From assembly GCF_003326675.1 (NCBI RefSeq), contig NZ_JPWF01000010.1, forward strand, positions 124,001-188,000: DNA of 64,000 nt, given 5' to 3'. This DNA is from Thalassospira profundimaris (GTDB taxonomy: Bacteria > Pseudomonadota > Alphaproteobacteria > Rhodospirillales > Thalassospiraceae). The position numbers and the translations under genes are program-made. The notes beneath the pieces were generated by a model. It searched no databases. It saw nothing but the letters and a program-made list of their open reading frames with translations, and had not been told where the DNA came from. Shown here one piece after another: positions 9,045-17,062 of the stretch (the first letter of the stretch is position 1; each line of letters starts with the position of its first letter).

Positions 9045-10610
9045 ATGTCAGCAGGAAATTACCTGCTTGCGATCGATGCCGGAACGGGCAGCGGTCGGGC
9101 AGTTGTGTTTGATCGGGATGGTCATCAGCTTGGCGCTTGCCAGCGTGAATGGTGGCACAAGGAAGATCCGCGTTTTCCCGGATCAATGGATTTTGATGTT
9201 GATGGCAACTGGAAGCTGATTTGCGACTGTATTGCCGGTGCGCTGTCCGAGGCCGGTGTATCGGGCGATGATATTGCCGCCGTCAGTGCCACGTCGATGC
9301 GCGAGGCCATTGTTGCCTTTGACGCGGATGGCAAGGAAATCTGGGCATGTGCCAATGTCGACGGACGTGCTGTTGATCAGGTGCGCGCGCTTAAGGAAAG
9401 CTTCCCGGGTGTCGAGGAAGACCTTTATGGCAAAACCGGCCAGACCTTTGCGCTTGGTGCGTTGCCGCGGCTTCTTTGGATCGGCCAGCAGATGCCAGAT
9501 ATCTATGAAAAGATTGATCGCATCGCGATGCTTTCGGACTGGGTGGTTGCAAGGCTTTCGGGGGTGATTGCATCTGATCCGTCAAATGCCGGGACCACCG
9601 GCATTTTCGGTTTGCGTGAACGCGACTGGCTGCCTGAGGCCATGCGTGCTGTCGGGCTTCGCGATGATATCTTTCCGCAGGCCTGTGAAACCGGCACTGC
9701 CGTTGGCCATGTAACCGCAAAGGCGGCAGCGGAAACCGGACTTTCGACCAAAACAACGGTTGTTGTCGGTGGCGGGGATTGTCAGTTGGGAACGGCCGGG
9801 CTTGGCGTTACCGGGATCGGCGATTGTGCCGTTCTTGGGGGGACGTTCTGGCAGCAGATCGTCAATGTCGATTTGACCCTGACCGACCCGTCGATGAATT
9901 TGCGCATCAACCCGCATGTGATCACCGGACTTAATCAGGCCGAAGCGATCAGTTTCTTTGTTGGTGCAGTCATGCGCTGGTTCCGGGATGCCTTTGGGCA
10001 GGAGGAACTGTCCAAGGTCGATGATCCGGGCAAAGCCTATACACTTCTGGAAAATCTGTCAAAGGATGTGCCGCTTGGGGCGCACGGTGTTATTCCGATT
10101 TTCTCGGACGTGATGCGCTATGGCAGCTGGTATCACGCAGCCCCTTCGTTCCTTAATCTAAGCATCGATCCCGAAAAATCCGGCAAGGCGGTGCTGTTCC
10201 GGGCGTTGCAGGAAAATGCCTGTATCGTCGCGGCGCGGAACCTTGATGCGATCTTTAAGCTGAGTGGTACGCGCCCTGACAAGATCGTCTTTGCTGCCGG
10301 TGCGGCAAAAAGCCCGCATTGGTCACAGATGCTTGCCGATGTGACCGGCATTCCTGTTGCAACCCCGGTGATCAAGGAGGCAACCGCACTTGGCTGTGCG
10401 GCGGCCGCCGCCGTTGGCGGTGGATTGCACAATGATCTTGCCGCCCTTGGGCGGGAATGGGTGCGCTGGGAAGGCACGTTTGAGCCAAATGACAAGGTCA
10501 AATCCGACTATGACGCATTGGGTGAACGCTGGGCGCAGGCCTATGCCGCGCAGCGCCAATTGGTCGATCAGGGGGTTACGACCTCTATGTGGAAAGCGCC
10601 GGGCATCTGA
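9045..10610 (+). CDS. lsrK: Autoinducer-2 kinase LsrK
   Basis: This 521-residue member of the FGGY carbohydrate kinase family phosphorylates the linear form of AI-2 (DPD) at its C5 hydroxyl, trapping it in the cytoplasm. The phosphate-binding start LLAIDAGTGSGRAVVFD (residues 6-22) begins the first actin-like domain. SMREAIVAFD, MLSDWVVARLSG, DPSNAGTTG and AVLGGTFWQQ follow. The ATP-site segment FAAGAAKSPHWSQMLADVTG and KEATALGCAAAAAVGGG lie near residues 410-470. These stretches match enteric LsrK far better than glycerol or xylulose kinases. Translation is probably coupled to lsrR: AGGAAG sits at the lsrR 3' end. Confidence 0.94.
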   Translation: MSAGNYLLAIDAGTGSGRAVVFDRDGHQLGACQREWWHKEDPRFPGSMDFDVDGNWKLICDCIAGALSEAGVSGDDIAAVSATSMREAIVAFDADGKEIWACANVDGRAVDQVRALKESFPGVEEDLYGKTGQTFALGALPRLLWIGQQMPDIYEKIDRIAMLSDWVVARLSGVIASDPSNAGTTGIFGLRERDWLPEAMRAVGLRDDIFPQACETGTAVGHVTAKAAAETGLSTKTTVVVGGGDCQLGTAGLGVTGIGDCAVLGGTFWQQIVNVDLTLTDPSMNLRINPHVITGLNQAEAISFFVGAVMRWFRDAFGQEELSKVDDPGKAYTLLENLSKDVPLGAHGVIPIFSDVMRYGSWYHAAPSFLNLSIDPEKSGKAVLFRALQENACIVAARNLDAIFKLSGTRPDKIVFAAGAAKSPHWSQMLADVTGIPVATPVIKEATALGCAAAAAVGGGLHNDLAALGREWVRWEGTFEPNDKVKSDYDALGERWAQAYAAQRQLVDQGVTTSMWKAPGI

Positions 10611-10658
10611 TCCCGGCAAGACATTTATCGAAGTGAATTAAGTTAAAAAGGATACATT

Positions 10659-10964
10659 ATGCTCGTACAAATGGTGCATATCGAAGTCAAACCGGGACAT
10701 GTCGACGAATTCATCGAAGCGTTTCGGATCAATTACGAAGGCACGCGCAAGAACGAGGAAGGCAACCTGCGTTTTGACGTGCTGCGCGACCCGGAAAACG
10801 AACATAAATTCATGATCTATGAAGTGTTCCGTTCCGAAGACGATTTTCAGGCCCATCGCCAGACCGAGCATTACAAGGAATGCGTGCGCCGTATCGATCC
10901 GATCATCACCGGCCCGCGCACCAAAACCTATTTCAATGCGGAAATGGCCGACTATCTGGCCTAG
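10659..10964 (+). CDS. lsrG: Phospho-AI-2 isomerase LsrG
   Basis: This is a 101-residue dimeric alpha/beta-barrel (antibiotic biosynthesis monooxygenase fold) protein. KPGHVDEFIEAFRINYEGT, EGNLRFDVLRDPEN and the end MTGP-like ITGPRTKTYFNAEMADYL correspond closely to enteric LsrG (96 residues). LsrG converts phospho-DPD to 3-hydroxy-5-phosphonooxypentane-2,4-dione, and so removes the LsrR inducer. AAGGA lies eight bases before the ATG. It is the third gene of lsrRKG, 48 bases after lsrK. In enterics it sits on the transporter operon next to lsrF; here it has moved to the regulator side. Confidence 0.92.
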   Translation: MLVQMVHIEVKPGHVDEFIEAFRINYEGTRKNEEGNLRFDVLRDPENEHKFMIYEVFRSEDDFQAHRQTEHYKECVRRIDPIITGPRTKTYFNAEMADYLA

Positions 10965-11010
10965 ATTTGCGATCCGATTTTTCGGGCGGTCTGTCAGCGT
11001 CCGTCAAATG

Positions 11011-11041
11011 ACAAAGCCCCGGCATGTGACCGGGGCTTTGT
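11011..11041. terminator. Bidirectional terminator after lsrG
   Basis: ACAAAGCCCCGG and CCGGGGCTTTGT form a perfect 12-bp stem around a 7-base loop. It lies between the convergent lsrG and the frnE-like gene and can serve both. Confidence 0.8.
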
Positions 11042-11080
11042 GTATTATATAACGTGTCTGATCCTTGCCGTGCAGATTGA

Positions 11081-11776
11081 TCAGGCTTCGCTTTCGGCTT
11101 CTGCCAGGATTTCATCCCCCTGACGGGCGATTTCAGAAAGTGCCTGTTCGAAGACTTCGGGCGGGTGACCGCCGGAAATGGCAAATTTACCATTCACAAC
11201 ATAGGTCGGGACCGAACTGATGCCGGCTTCGCCGAACTCGTCTTCTTCGGCGCGGACTTCTGCGGCGAATTCATCGCTGGCAAGAATTTCTGCCGCACGG
11301 TCCGGCGAAAGACCGACTTCCTCGACCGCGCGTTTCAGGACACCATGATCGGACGGGTTGTCCCCACCCTGGAAATAGGCGGCAAACAGATTAAGCTTAA
11401 GTGCTGTCTGCTGGCCGTATTCACCTTCCTTGCCAGCCCAATAGAGCAGGCGGTGGGCATCAAAGGTGTTGTAGATGCGGCTGTCCGAGCTGAAATGGAT
11501 CGGGAAGCCGACATTTTCGCCCATCATGGTGATGCGCGCACGGTTGTCCGCGCTCTGATCGGCGCTAAGACCGTATTTTTCCTTGATATGCTCGGCGAGG
11601 TCCTGACCCTCTGGCGGCATGTCACGGTTCAGTTCGAACGGATGCCAGCGCAGGGTGACGTTGATCTCGCCATCAAGACGGCTGATGGCATCTTCAAGGT
11701 TTTTATACCCGATAATGCACCAGGGGCAGACAACGTCGGAAACGATGTCAATCTGCATGGGAATGGCGTTCGTCAT
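11081..11776 (-). CDS. FrnE-like DsbA-family oxidoreductase
   Basis: This 231-residue thioredoxin-fold protein has the helical insert of the DsbA/2-hydroxychromene-2-carboxylate isomerase group. The dithiol centre CPWC lies at residues 17-20 in SDVVCPWCIIGYKN. DAHRLLYWAGKEGE and ISSVPTYVVNGKFAISGG, with the cis-proline loop SVP, follow the FrnE pattern. There is no signal peptide, so it is cytoplasmic. FrnE proteins have been linked to oxidative stress resistance and disulfide exchange, but the natural substrate of this one is unknown. It is a single-gene unit with a terminator on its 3' side. Confidence 0.88.
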   Translation of the reverse strand: MTNAIPMQIDIVSDVVCPWCIIGYKNLEDAISRLDGEINVTLRWHPFELNRDMPPEGQDLAEHIKEKYGLSADQSADNRARITMMGENVGFPIHFSSDSRIYNTFDAHRLLYWAGKEGEYGQQTALKLNLFAAYFQGGDNPSDHGVLKRAVEEVGLSPDRAAEILASDEFAAEVRAEEDEFGEAGISSVPTYVVNGKFAISGGHPPEVFEQALSEIARQGDEILAEAESEA

Positions 11777-11966
11777 TTATAAGCCTTGCGTTATGTAACT
11801 TTGTACTGCCCATGACATAATATGTATGGGGCCAAACGCAAGAACAGATCGCAAAGCTTTGTCAGAAAGGCGGCGGCCATGCGCCGTTTCCATGACAAAC
11901 ACCCGCCCAAAACGGGTCAAACAATCGCACGGATTTCAGGAAAGACGCACCGGGATCGAACCGGGT

Positions 11967-12227
11967 CTATTCCGGGCTTTCGAACGGACTGCGCCGGGCG
12001 TGGTCGACCATATATTCGGCAAATGTTTCAAGGATCGGGCAGGACCAGTTCGCACGGGTGCGTTCGCCGTCGCGTTCCCATTCCCCGTACCAGCGTTCAT
12101 CAATGTCGCGGAAAATTGTGTATTGGGCGAACCTGTCCGATGCCGCCCAACAATTCTTACCGGTCCGTTCCCAGGTAAGTCCGGCAAGCATCATAATATC
12201 AACGCTGCTGGTGGCTTCATATGCCAT
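11967..12227 (-). CDS. Small hypothetical protein
   Basis: This 86-residue tryptophan- and acid-rich protein (WERTGKNCWAASD, ERWYGEWERDGER) has no signal peptide or membrane segment. I do not recognise the family. Support for coding is an AGGGA sequence eight bases before the ATG and an ordinary amino-acid composition, whereas the overlapping plus-strand frames give arginine/proline-rich translations typical of shadows. It stands alone, 190 bases from the frnE-like gene on the same strand. Confidence 0.5.
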   Translation of the reverse strand: MAYEATSSVDIMMLAGLTWERTGKNCWAASDRFAQYTIFRDIDERWYGEWERDGERTRANWSCPILETFAEYMVDHARRSPFESPE

Positions 12228-12532
12228 CGTCGATGTCCCTAGTCGCAGCAGGTCTGCCTCAATTTATCGAACAGAACCCGACCGCTTTACAATGTAAGGT
12301 AGAGTTAAGCATTGATAGGTGGGGGTTACAATCATTCAGGGGGACAGGTCTGCTATCCTTATGGGGAGTCAGGGGTGGGATAGGGTCCGAATTTGCGGGA
12401 AATGCCCGATTTGCGTAATGCTGTTGCGCTGTGGGTTGTTTTGCTGCAATTTGCCAGACCCGATGGCGGGAACAGGCCGATCCGTAAGGAAAAGCACCCC
12501 TGCCGCAAAGAGAGAATATCGATCAGTTTGGA
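12228..12532. other. Intergenic stretch before citramalate synthase
   Basis: About 305 bases between two divergent genes. It should hold the cimA promoter and leader and the promoter of the small minus-strand gene, but I see no convincing -35/-10 pair, hairpin or riboswitch core. The plus-strand frames that cross it have no ribosome-binding site and unnatural composition. Confidence 0.4.
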
Positions 12533-14152
12533 ATGAATATGTCAGACAAGCGCGTCTATCTTTATGACAGTACCTTGCGCGACGGGCAGCAAACCCAGGG
12601 CGTGGATTTTTCGGCAGCGGATAAAACCGCAATTGCCAAGGCACTGGACGAATTGTCGATTGACTATATTGAAGGCGGCTGGCCCGGGGCAAACCCGACC
12701 GATGACGCGTTTTTTGCCAATCCGCCCAAGCTTAAAAACTCCAAACTGACCGCATTTGGCATGACCCGTCGGGCCGGGCGTTCGGCGTCCAATGATCCGG
12801 GGCTTAATAGCCTTGCGCAGAATGCGCCGATTGTTTGCATGGTCGGTAAAAGCTGGGATTTTCAGGTAACCGAAGCACTCGGGATCGAGCTTGAAGAAAA
12901 TCTTGCGATGATTTCGGAATCCATCGCGCATCTGAAATCCAAGGTTTCCGAAGTCATGTTCGATGCCGAGCATTTCTTTGACGGCTATAAGGCCAACCGG
13001 GATTATGCCCTGGCCGCCATCAAATCGGCCTATGAGGCCGGCGCGCGCTGGGTCGTGCTGTGCGACACCAATGGCGGCACGTTGCCCGACGAGATTTTTG
13101 ATATCGTTACTGATGTCTGTACTGTCATTCCGGGCGGTAATGTTGGCATTCACTGCCATAACGATACCGAAAATGCGGTCGCGAACTCTTTGGCAGCGGT
13201 GCGCGCCGGTGCGCGACAGATTCAGGGCACCCTGAATGGTCTGGGCGAACGGTGCGGCAATGCCAACCTGATTTCGATCATTCCGACCCTGATGTTGAAG
13301 ATGGGCTATGACGTTGGCATTTCGCGTGAACAACTGACCCATCTGCGCCGGATTTCGCACATTCTGGACGAGCGTCTTAACCGTGAGCCGCTGCGTCAGG
13401 CAGCCTATGTCGGTGACAGTGCCTTTGCCCACAAGGGCGGATTGCATGTTTCGGCGGTGGAAAAGAACCCGGCCTGTTACGAGCATGTTGAACCCGAACT
13501 GGTGGGTAACCAGCGCCATATCCTTGTTTCGGATCAGGCGGGACGTTCAAACATTCTGGCCCGTTTCCGTGAAATCGGGGTCGAGGTTGATCCGAAATCC
13601 GAAGCAATCGGCAAGCTGGTTGAAACCGTCAAGCAGCGTGAATTTGACGGTTATGCCTATGACGGGGCCGAGGCCAGCTTTGAATTGCTGGCGCGTAAAG
13701 CCATGGGCGAGCTTGATCGCTATTTCCGCGTGACATCGTTCCGCGTCATTGACGAACGTCGCTGGGTCGATGAACAGGACGAACAGGTCATCACCATGTC
13801 CGAGGCCACCGTCAAGGTCGTGGTCGGTGACGAACAATATATGTCGGTTGCCGAGGGTAACGGCCCGGTCAACGCCCTTGATGCGGCCCTGCGCAAGGTT
13901 CTGGTAACGGTGCCCGAATACCGCGAAGCGGTCGAGCAGATCGAACTGATAGATTATAAGGTCCGCATCATAACCCGCGGCGACGGTACGCGTGCAGTAA
14001 CCCGCGTTATGATCGAAAGCCGCGACAAGGAAGGCAATAGCTGGTCGACGGTTGGTGTTTCGACCAACATTATCGAGGCATCCTATAACGCCCTTCGCGA
14101 TTCCATTACCTACAAGCTGTTCAAATCAGGCGTGCGCAGCCAGCACGGCTAA
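12533..14152 (+). CDS. cimA: (R)-citramalate synthase
   Basis: This 539-residue enzyme of the alpha-isopropylmalate/homocitrate synthase family condenses pyruvate with acetyl-CoA to (R)-citramalate, giving 2-oxobutanoate for isoleucine without threonine deaminase. The N-terminal TIM barrel opens with YDSTLRDGQQTQGVDFS, and the metal site HCHNDTENAVANSLAAV is near residue 205. GLGERCGNANL and FAHKGGLHVSA are also conserved. The C-terminal 140 residues form the LeuA-type allosteric domain, so feedback control by isoleucine or leucine is expected. Length and the GGWPGANPTDDAFF segment fit the citramalate rather than isopropylmalate branch. ATG 12539 is an equally possible start, with GGA six bases upstream. 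Confidence 0.9.
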   Translation: MNMSDKRVYLYDSTLRDGQQTQGVDFSAADKTAIAKALDELSIDYIEGGWPGANPTDDAFFANPPKLKNSKLTAFGMTRRAGRSASNDPGLNSLAQNAPIVCMVGKSWDFQVTEALGIELEENLAMISESIAHLKSKVSEVMFDAEHFFDGYKANRDYALAAIKSAYEAGARWVVLCDTNGGTLPDEIFDIVTDVCTVIPGGNVGIHCHNDTENAVANSLAAVRAGARQIQGTLNGLGERCGNANLISIIPTLMLKMGYDVGISREQLTHLRRISHILDERLNREPLRQAAYVGDSAFAHKGGLHVSAVEKNPACYEHVEPELVGNQRHILVSDQAGRSNILARFREIGVEVDPKSEAIGKLVETVKQREFDGYAYDGAEASFELLARKAMGELDRYFRVTSFRVIDERRWVDEQDEQVITMSEATVKVVVGDEQYMSVAEGNGPVNALDAALRKVLVTVPEYREAVEQIELIDYKVRIITRGDGTRAVTRVMIESRDKEGNSWSTVGVSTNIIEASYNALRDSITYKLFKSGVRSQHG

Positions 14153-14180
14153 GTGCTGATACTGAATCGAAAACGTCATG

Positions 14181-14208
14181 CGGCCGGGTAATCATTGCCC
14201 GGCCGTTT
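14181..14208 (+). terminator. Terminator after cimA
   Basis: CGGCCGGG and CCCGGCCG pair over a 9-base loop, followed by TTT. The T-run is short, so termination may be partial. Confidence 0.6.
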
Positions 14209-14353
14209 GCATTTGATGGTGCTTGTGCCCCGGTGCTCTGTATCATCATATGCAAGGAGACTGGCGCGAGCGGTTGGCTTTTGCTAAGTAAGCGCCAATA
14301 TGGACGGGAATATCCGTCACCACCCCGCATATCACGACCGGAGATCTGACCCG

Positions 14354-15136
14354 ATGAGCGACGCCGTAGGGAGTGCCAAGCCCGAAACAGGGGGCATTGC
14401 CAATCCGCCCGTAATCATTCTGATTGAACCGCAGCTTGGCGATAATATCGGCAAGGCGGCGCGCGCGATGCTGAATTGTGGTCTGGTTGATTTGCGTCTG
14501 GTGCGGCCACGCGATGGCTGGCCCAATGAGCGGGCGACGGCCAATGCGTCGGGTGCCGATATCGTCATTGATAACACCAAGGTGTTCGAACGCGAAGAAG
14601 ATGCGCTTGCCGATCTGAACCGTGTTTATGTGACAACGGCACGTACCCGCGATGCAATCAAGCCGGTCTTTACCCCCAAGGGTCTGGCGCCGGAAATGCG
14701 CAATGTGATTTCACGTGGTGAAAAAGTTGGCGTGATGTTTGGTCCGGAACGGACCGGGGTGCGCAATGAACACATCGCCATGGGTGATGCGGTTGTGACT
14801 GTGCCGCTTAATCCCGGTTTCACGTCACTTAATCTGGCGCAGGCAGTTCTTCTGATCGGCTATGAATGGTGGCAGGCCGGTGTCGATGTGCCCGATTATC
14901 AGATGATGATGAATGACACCTTCCCGGCGACCAAGGATGATATGGAGCGCCTGTTTGTTCATCTGGAGGCCGAGCTTGATGAGTCGGGTTTCTTCCGGGT
15001 CGAGGAAAAGCGCCCGAACATGCAGCGTAATATTCGCAACATCTTTAACCGTGCAAACCTGACCCATCAGGAGGTTCAGACCCTGCGCGGGATGATTGTT
15101 GCCATGCGCGGTGGCAAGTTCAAAGCCAAGGGCTGA
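14354..15136 (+). CDS. trmJ: tRNA (cytidine/uridine-2'-O-)-methyltransferase TrmJ
   Basis: This 260-residue member of the SPOUT superfamily methylates the ribose of nucleotide 32 in the anticodon loop of tRNAs, using S-adenosylmethionine. Motif 1 (IEPQLGDNIGKAARAMLNCGL) and the knot motifs VGVMFGPERTGVRNEHI and VPLNPGFTSLNLAQAVLLIGYE are intact. The C-terminal 80 residues are the TrmJ-type helical extension. Start is ATG 14354 with GGAG ten bases upstream; the open frame extends to 14300 without a better start. Single-gene unit ended by a strong hairpin. Confidence 0.9.
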   Translation: MSDAVGSAKPETGGIANPPVIILIEPQLGDNIGKAARAMLNCGLVDLRLVRPRDGWPNERATANASGADIVIDNTKVFEREEDALADLNRVYVTTARTRDAIKPVFTPKGLAPEMRNVISRGEKVGVMFGPERTGVRNEHIAMGDAVVTVPLNPGFTSLNLAQAVLLIGYEWWQAGVDVPDYQMMMNDTFPATKDDMERLFVHLEAELDESGFFRVEEKRPNMQRNIRNIFNRANLTHQEVQTLRGMIVAMRGGKFKAKG

Positions 15137-15160
15137 TTTTTGCCGTCACGGGCAATGCAA

Positions 15161-15195
15161 AACACCCGGCCTTTATGGCCGGGTGTTGTCTTTTG
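15161..15195. terminator. Terminator between trmJ and the fasciclin lipoprotein gene
   Basis: AACACCCGGCC and GGCCGGGTGTT form an 11-bp stem with a 5-base loop, followed by GTCTTTT on the plus strand. Its place between two convergent genes lets it act in both directions. Confidence 0.8.
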
Positions 15196-15218
15196 CGGGC
15201 GGCTATGTTGGGACGCAA

Positions 15219-15803
15219 TCAGCCCGGCAAAAGAACCGTGTCGACGACGTGGATAACGCCGTTTGATTGCATGACATTGGCAATGGTGATTTTTGACCAC
15301 TGGCCTTTGTCATCCACGACGTAAAGGCCGCCATTTTTCATTTCGGCGGTGATGGTTCCACCCGATGCGGTGGTCATTTCATATTTGCCGCCCATCGCCT
15401 TGGTCTTTTCCATCAGATCGGCCGCGGTCAGGGTGCCCGGGACAACGTGATAGGTCAAAACCTTGGTCAGGGTTGCCTTGTTTTCAGGTTTAAGCAGGGT
15501 ATCGACCGTACCGTCGGGCAGTTTGGCGAAGGCGGCATTTGTCGGTGCAAAGACTGTGAACGGGCCGGGACTTGCCAGAGTGTCAACCAGACCGGCGGCC
15601 TGAACGGCTGCGACCAGCGTGGTGTGGTCTTTGGAATTCACCGCATTTTCAACGATATTTTTGGACGGATACATTGGCGCGCCACCGACCATTACGGTTT
15701 TCTCGTCCGACATTGCGTGGTCGGAACCTGTATTCCCGGCACAAGCGCCGAGGCTGAGTGCGATGACCGATGCGGCGATGACCATCTTGGTGTTCTTAAA
15801 CAT
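15219..15803 (-). CDS. Fasciclin-domain lipoprotein
   Basis: This 194-residue protein has a lipoprotein signal: lysine-containing start, hydrophobic VIAASVIALS, and a lipobox LGAC at residues 18-21. After a short linker comes one fasciclin (FAS1) domain, with the H1 motif FTVFAPTNAAFAKLP and the H2 region GVIHVVDTVLLPG. Secreted single FAS1 proteins are common in marine proteobacteria and are usually assigned to adhesion or envelope roles. Nothing in the context narrows this. It is expected in the outer or inner membrane facing the periplasm. Confidence 0.88.
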   Translation of the reverse strand: MFKNTKMVIAASVIALSLGACAGNTGSDHAMSDEKTVMVGGAPMYPSKNIVENAVNSKDHTTLVAAVQAAGLVDTLASPGPFTVFAPTNAAFAKLPDGTVDTLLKPENKATLTKVLTYHVVPGTLTAADLMEKTKAMGGKYEMTTASGGTITAEMKNGGLYVVDDKGQWSKITIANVMQSNGVIHVVDTVLLPG

Positions 15804-16131
15804 CTAAAAAGGTGTCCTTGTCAGTTTGCCTCCGCGGCGCGGTTTGTTCTTGTGCGTGCTTCTGCCGCGTGAAATCAGGGTTTCTGTCATTCCCAAGAGC
15901 CGACTTTGTCATCGGTTTTTCCTGTTCGAGCACGCATTCCACCCGAAGCTACGCAGGGCTGTGCCATCGGGTTTCAGATTTGATGATGTTTTTTTTACCA
16001 AGGGGTTAGGGCGAGCGGAGCCGGGCATTGCGCAACGGCGGGGGATGTGGGAAAAGAAGGCGCAGTGTCAAACCGGCTCAATGCGGCAGAAACGCAGGGC
16101 TTGTATGCAAGTCACGGGCGGCGATTAATGT
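15804..16131. other. Gene-free stretch between the fasciclin gene and the rpsD promoter
   Basis: Frames crossing this stretch have cysteine- and arginine-rich translations and no ribosome-binding sites, so I see no gene. It must contain the fasciclin gene promoter, which I cannot locate with confidence. Confidence 0.45.
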
Positions 16132-16159
16132 TTGACTCTTGATCAATCATCTCTATATT
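16132..16159 (+). promoter_or_regulatory. Sigma-70 promoter of rpsD
   Basis: TTGACT (16132-16137) and TATATT (16154-16159) are separated by 16 bases. Both are near-consensus, as expected for a strongly expressed ribosomal protein gene. Confidence 0.7.
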
Positions 16160-16165
16160 GCGCCT

Positions 16166-16282
16166 CACTTCCGAGAAAGCGGGTCGAAACAGGTGTTTTC
16201 GTCCCCGTTCCGTATGTCCGTGTTCCGGGCCTTCGGAAACTATCGGGACAATAAGTGATCTTTAAAAAAAGAGAGTTACAAA
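16166..16282 (+). promoter_or_regulatory. Structured rpsD leader, possible S4 autoregulatory target
   Basis: The leader of about 115 bases can fold into a two-level hairpin. The outer stem pairs TGTCCG (16215-16220) with CGGGACA (16244-16250, one bulge). The inner stem pairs TTCCG (16223-16227) with CGGAA (16234-16238). An A-rich stretch and GAGAG precede the ATG. S4 represses its own mRNA in several bacteria by binding the leader, so this is a reasonable candidate, but the structure is only hand-folded. Confidence 0.35.
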
Positions 16283-16900
16283 ATGTCGAAACGTATTGCT
16301 GCAAAGCATAAGATTGACCGTCGCCTTGGCGTTAACCTTTGGGGTCGTGCAAAGTCGCCGCTGAACAAGCGCGAATACGCACCAGGCATGCACGGCGCAA
16401 CCCGTCGTAAGAAGCCGACCGACTATGGTACCCAGCTGTTCGCTAAACAGCAGCTCAAAGGCTACTACGGTTCCATCTCCGAAAAACAGTTCCTGCGTTA
16501 CTTCAAAGAAGCATCGCGCCGTCCGGGTGACACCTCGGAAACCCTCGTTGGTATCCTTGAGCAGCGCCTTGACGCGGTTATCTACCGCATGAAATTCGTT
16601 CCGACCGTGTTTGCTGCACGTCAGTTCGTTAACCACGGCCACATTCTTGTCAACGGCAAGAAAGTAACCATTCCGTCCTACCTGGTTCAGGAAGGTGACG
16701 TTGTCGAAGTGAAATCCGCTTCGCGTGAAATCCCGATGGTTCTCGAAGCTGCTACCCTTGCAGAACGTGACGTTCCGGAATATCTCGACGTTGATGCGAA
16801 AGCCTTCAAAGGTACCTTCGTTCGCGTTCCGAAATTCGCAGAAATTCCGTACCCGGTTCAGATGCAGCCGAACCTGGTCGTCGAATTCTACTCGCGTTAA
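16283..16900 (+). CDS. rpsD: 30S ribosomal protein S4
   Basis: This 205-residue protein has the N-terminal S4 region ([26 protein letters not shown]) and an S4 RNA-binding domain around residues 95-155 ([34 protein letters not shown]). It binds 16S rRNA early in 30S assembly. The zinc-ribbon cysteines found in some S4 proteins are absent. It lies alone rather than in the alpha operon with rpsM, rpsK and rpoA, which is the usual arrangement in Alphaproteobacteria. Its last codons are duplicated downstream together with the terminator. Confidence 0.98.
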   Translation: MSKRIAAKHKIDRRLGVNLWGRAKSPLNKREYAPGMHGATRRKKPTDYGTQLFAKQQLKGYYGSISEKQFLRYFKEASRRPGDTSETLVGILEQRLDAVIYRMKFVPTVFAARQFVNHGHILVNGKKVTIPSYLVQEGDVVEVKSASREIPMVLEAATLAERDVPEYLDVDAKAFKGTFVRVPKFAEIPYPVQMQPNLVVEFYSR

Positions 16901-16933
16901 TCCTTACGGATTTCACGACGAAACGATACGAAG

Positions 16934-16962
16934 ACGCCCGCTGGAAACAGCGGGCGTTTTTG
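16934..16962 (+). terminator. rpsD terminator 1
   Basis: ACGCCCGCTG and CAGCGGGCGT form a perfect 10-bp stem with a GAAA tetraloop, followed by TTTTGTTTG. Confidence 0.85.
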
Positions 16963-17019
16963 TTTGTTGAATTCCATTTGCGTTGATCCTTATGGATTTT
17001 GCGACAAGACGATACGAAG

Positions 17020-17049
17020 GCGTCCGCGGGAAAGCGGGCGCTTTTTTTT
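17020..17049 (+). terminator. rpsD terminator 2 (duplicated copy)
   Basis: GCGTCCGC and GCGGGCGC pair over an 8-bp stem with one T-G wobble, loop GGGAAA, followed by eight T. It is the counterpart of terminator 1 in the second repeat copy. Confidence 0.82.
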
Positions 17050-17062
17050 GTTGTCTGAATTC

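Larger units (their letters stand above)
16883..17062 (+). repeat. Tandem duplication of the rpsD 3' end plus terminator (two copies, 86-88 bp)
   Basis: Copy 1 (about 16883-16968) starts inside the last five codons of rpsD at GAATTC and runs through the terminator. Copy 2 (about 16969-17056) starts at the next GAATTC and repeats the series GCGTT(A/G)ATCCTTA(C/T)GGATTT, ACGATACGAAG, then a hairpin and T-run. A third GAATTC lies at 17057. Copy 2 still encodes E-F-H-L-R-stop in register, a diverged echo of the S4 C-terminus E-F-Y-S-R-stop. Confidence 0.8.

Noticed and set aside
11826-12242. A 138-residue plus-strand frame
   Set aside because: Arg/Pro/Cys-rich translation with no ribosome-binding site; the opposite 86-residue frame is the better candidate.
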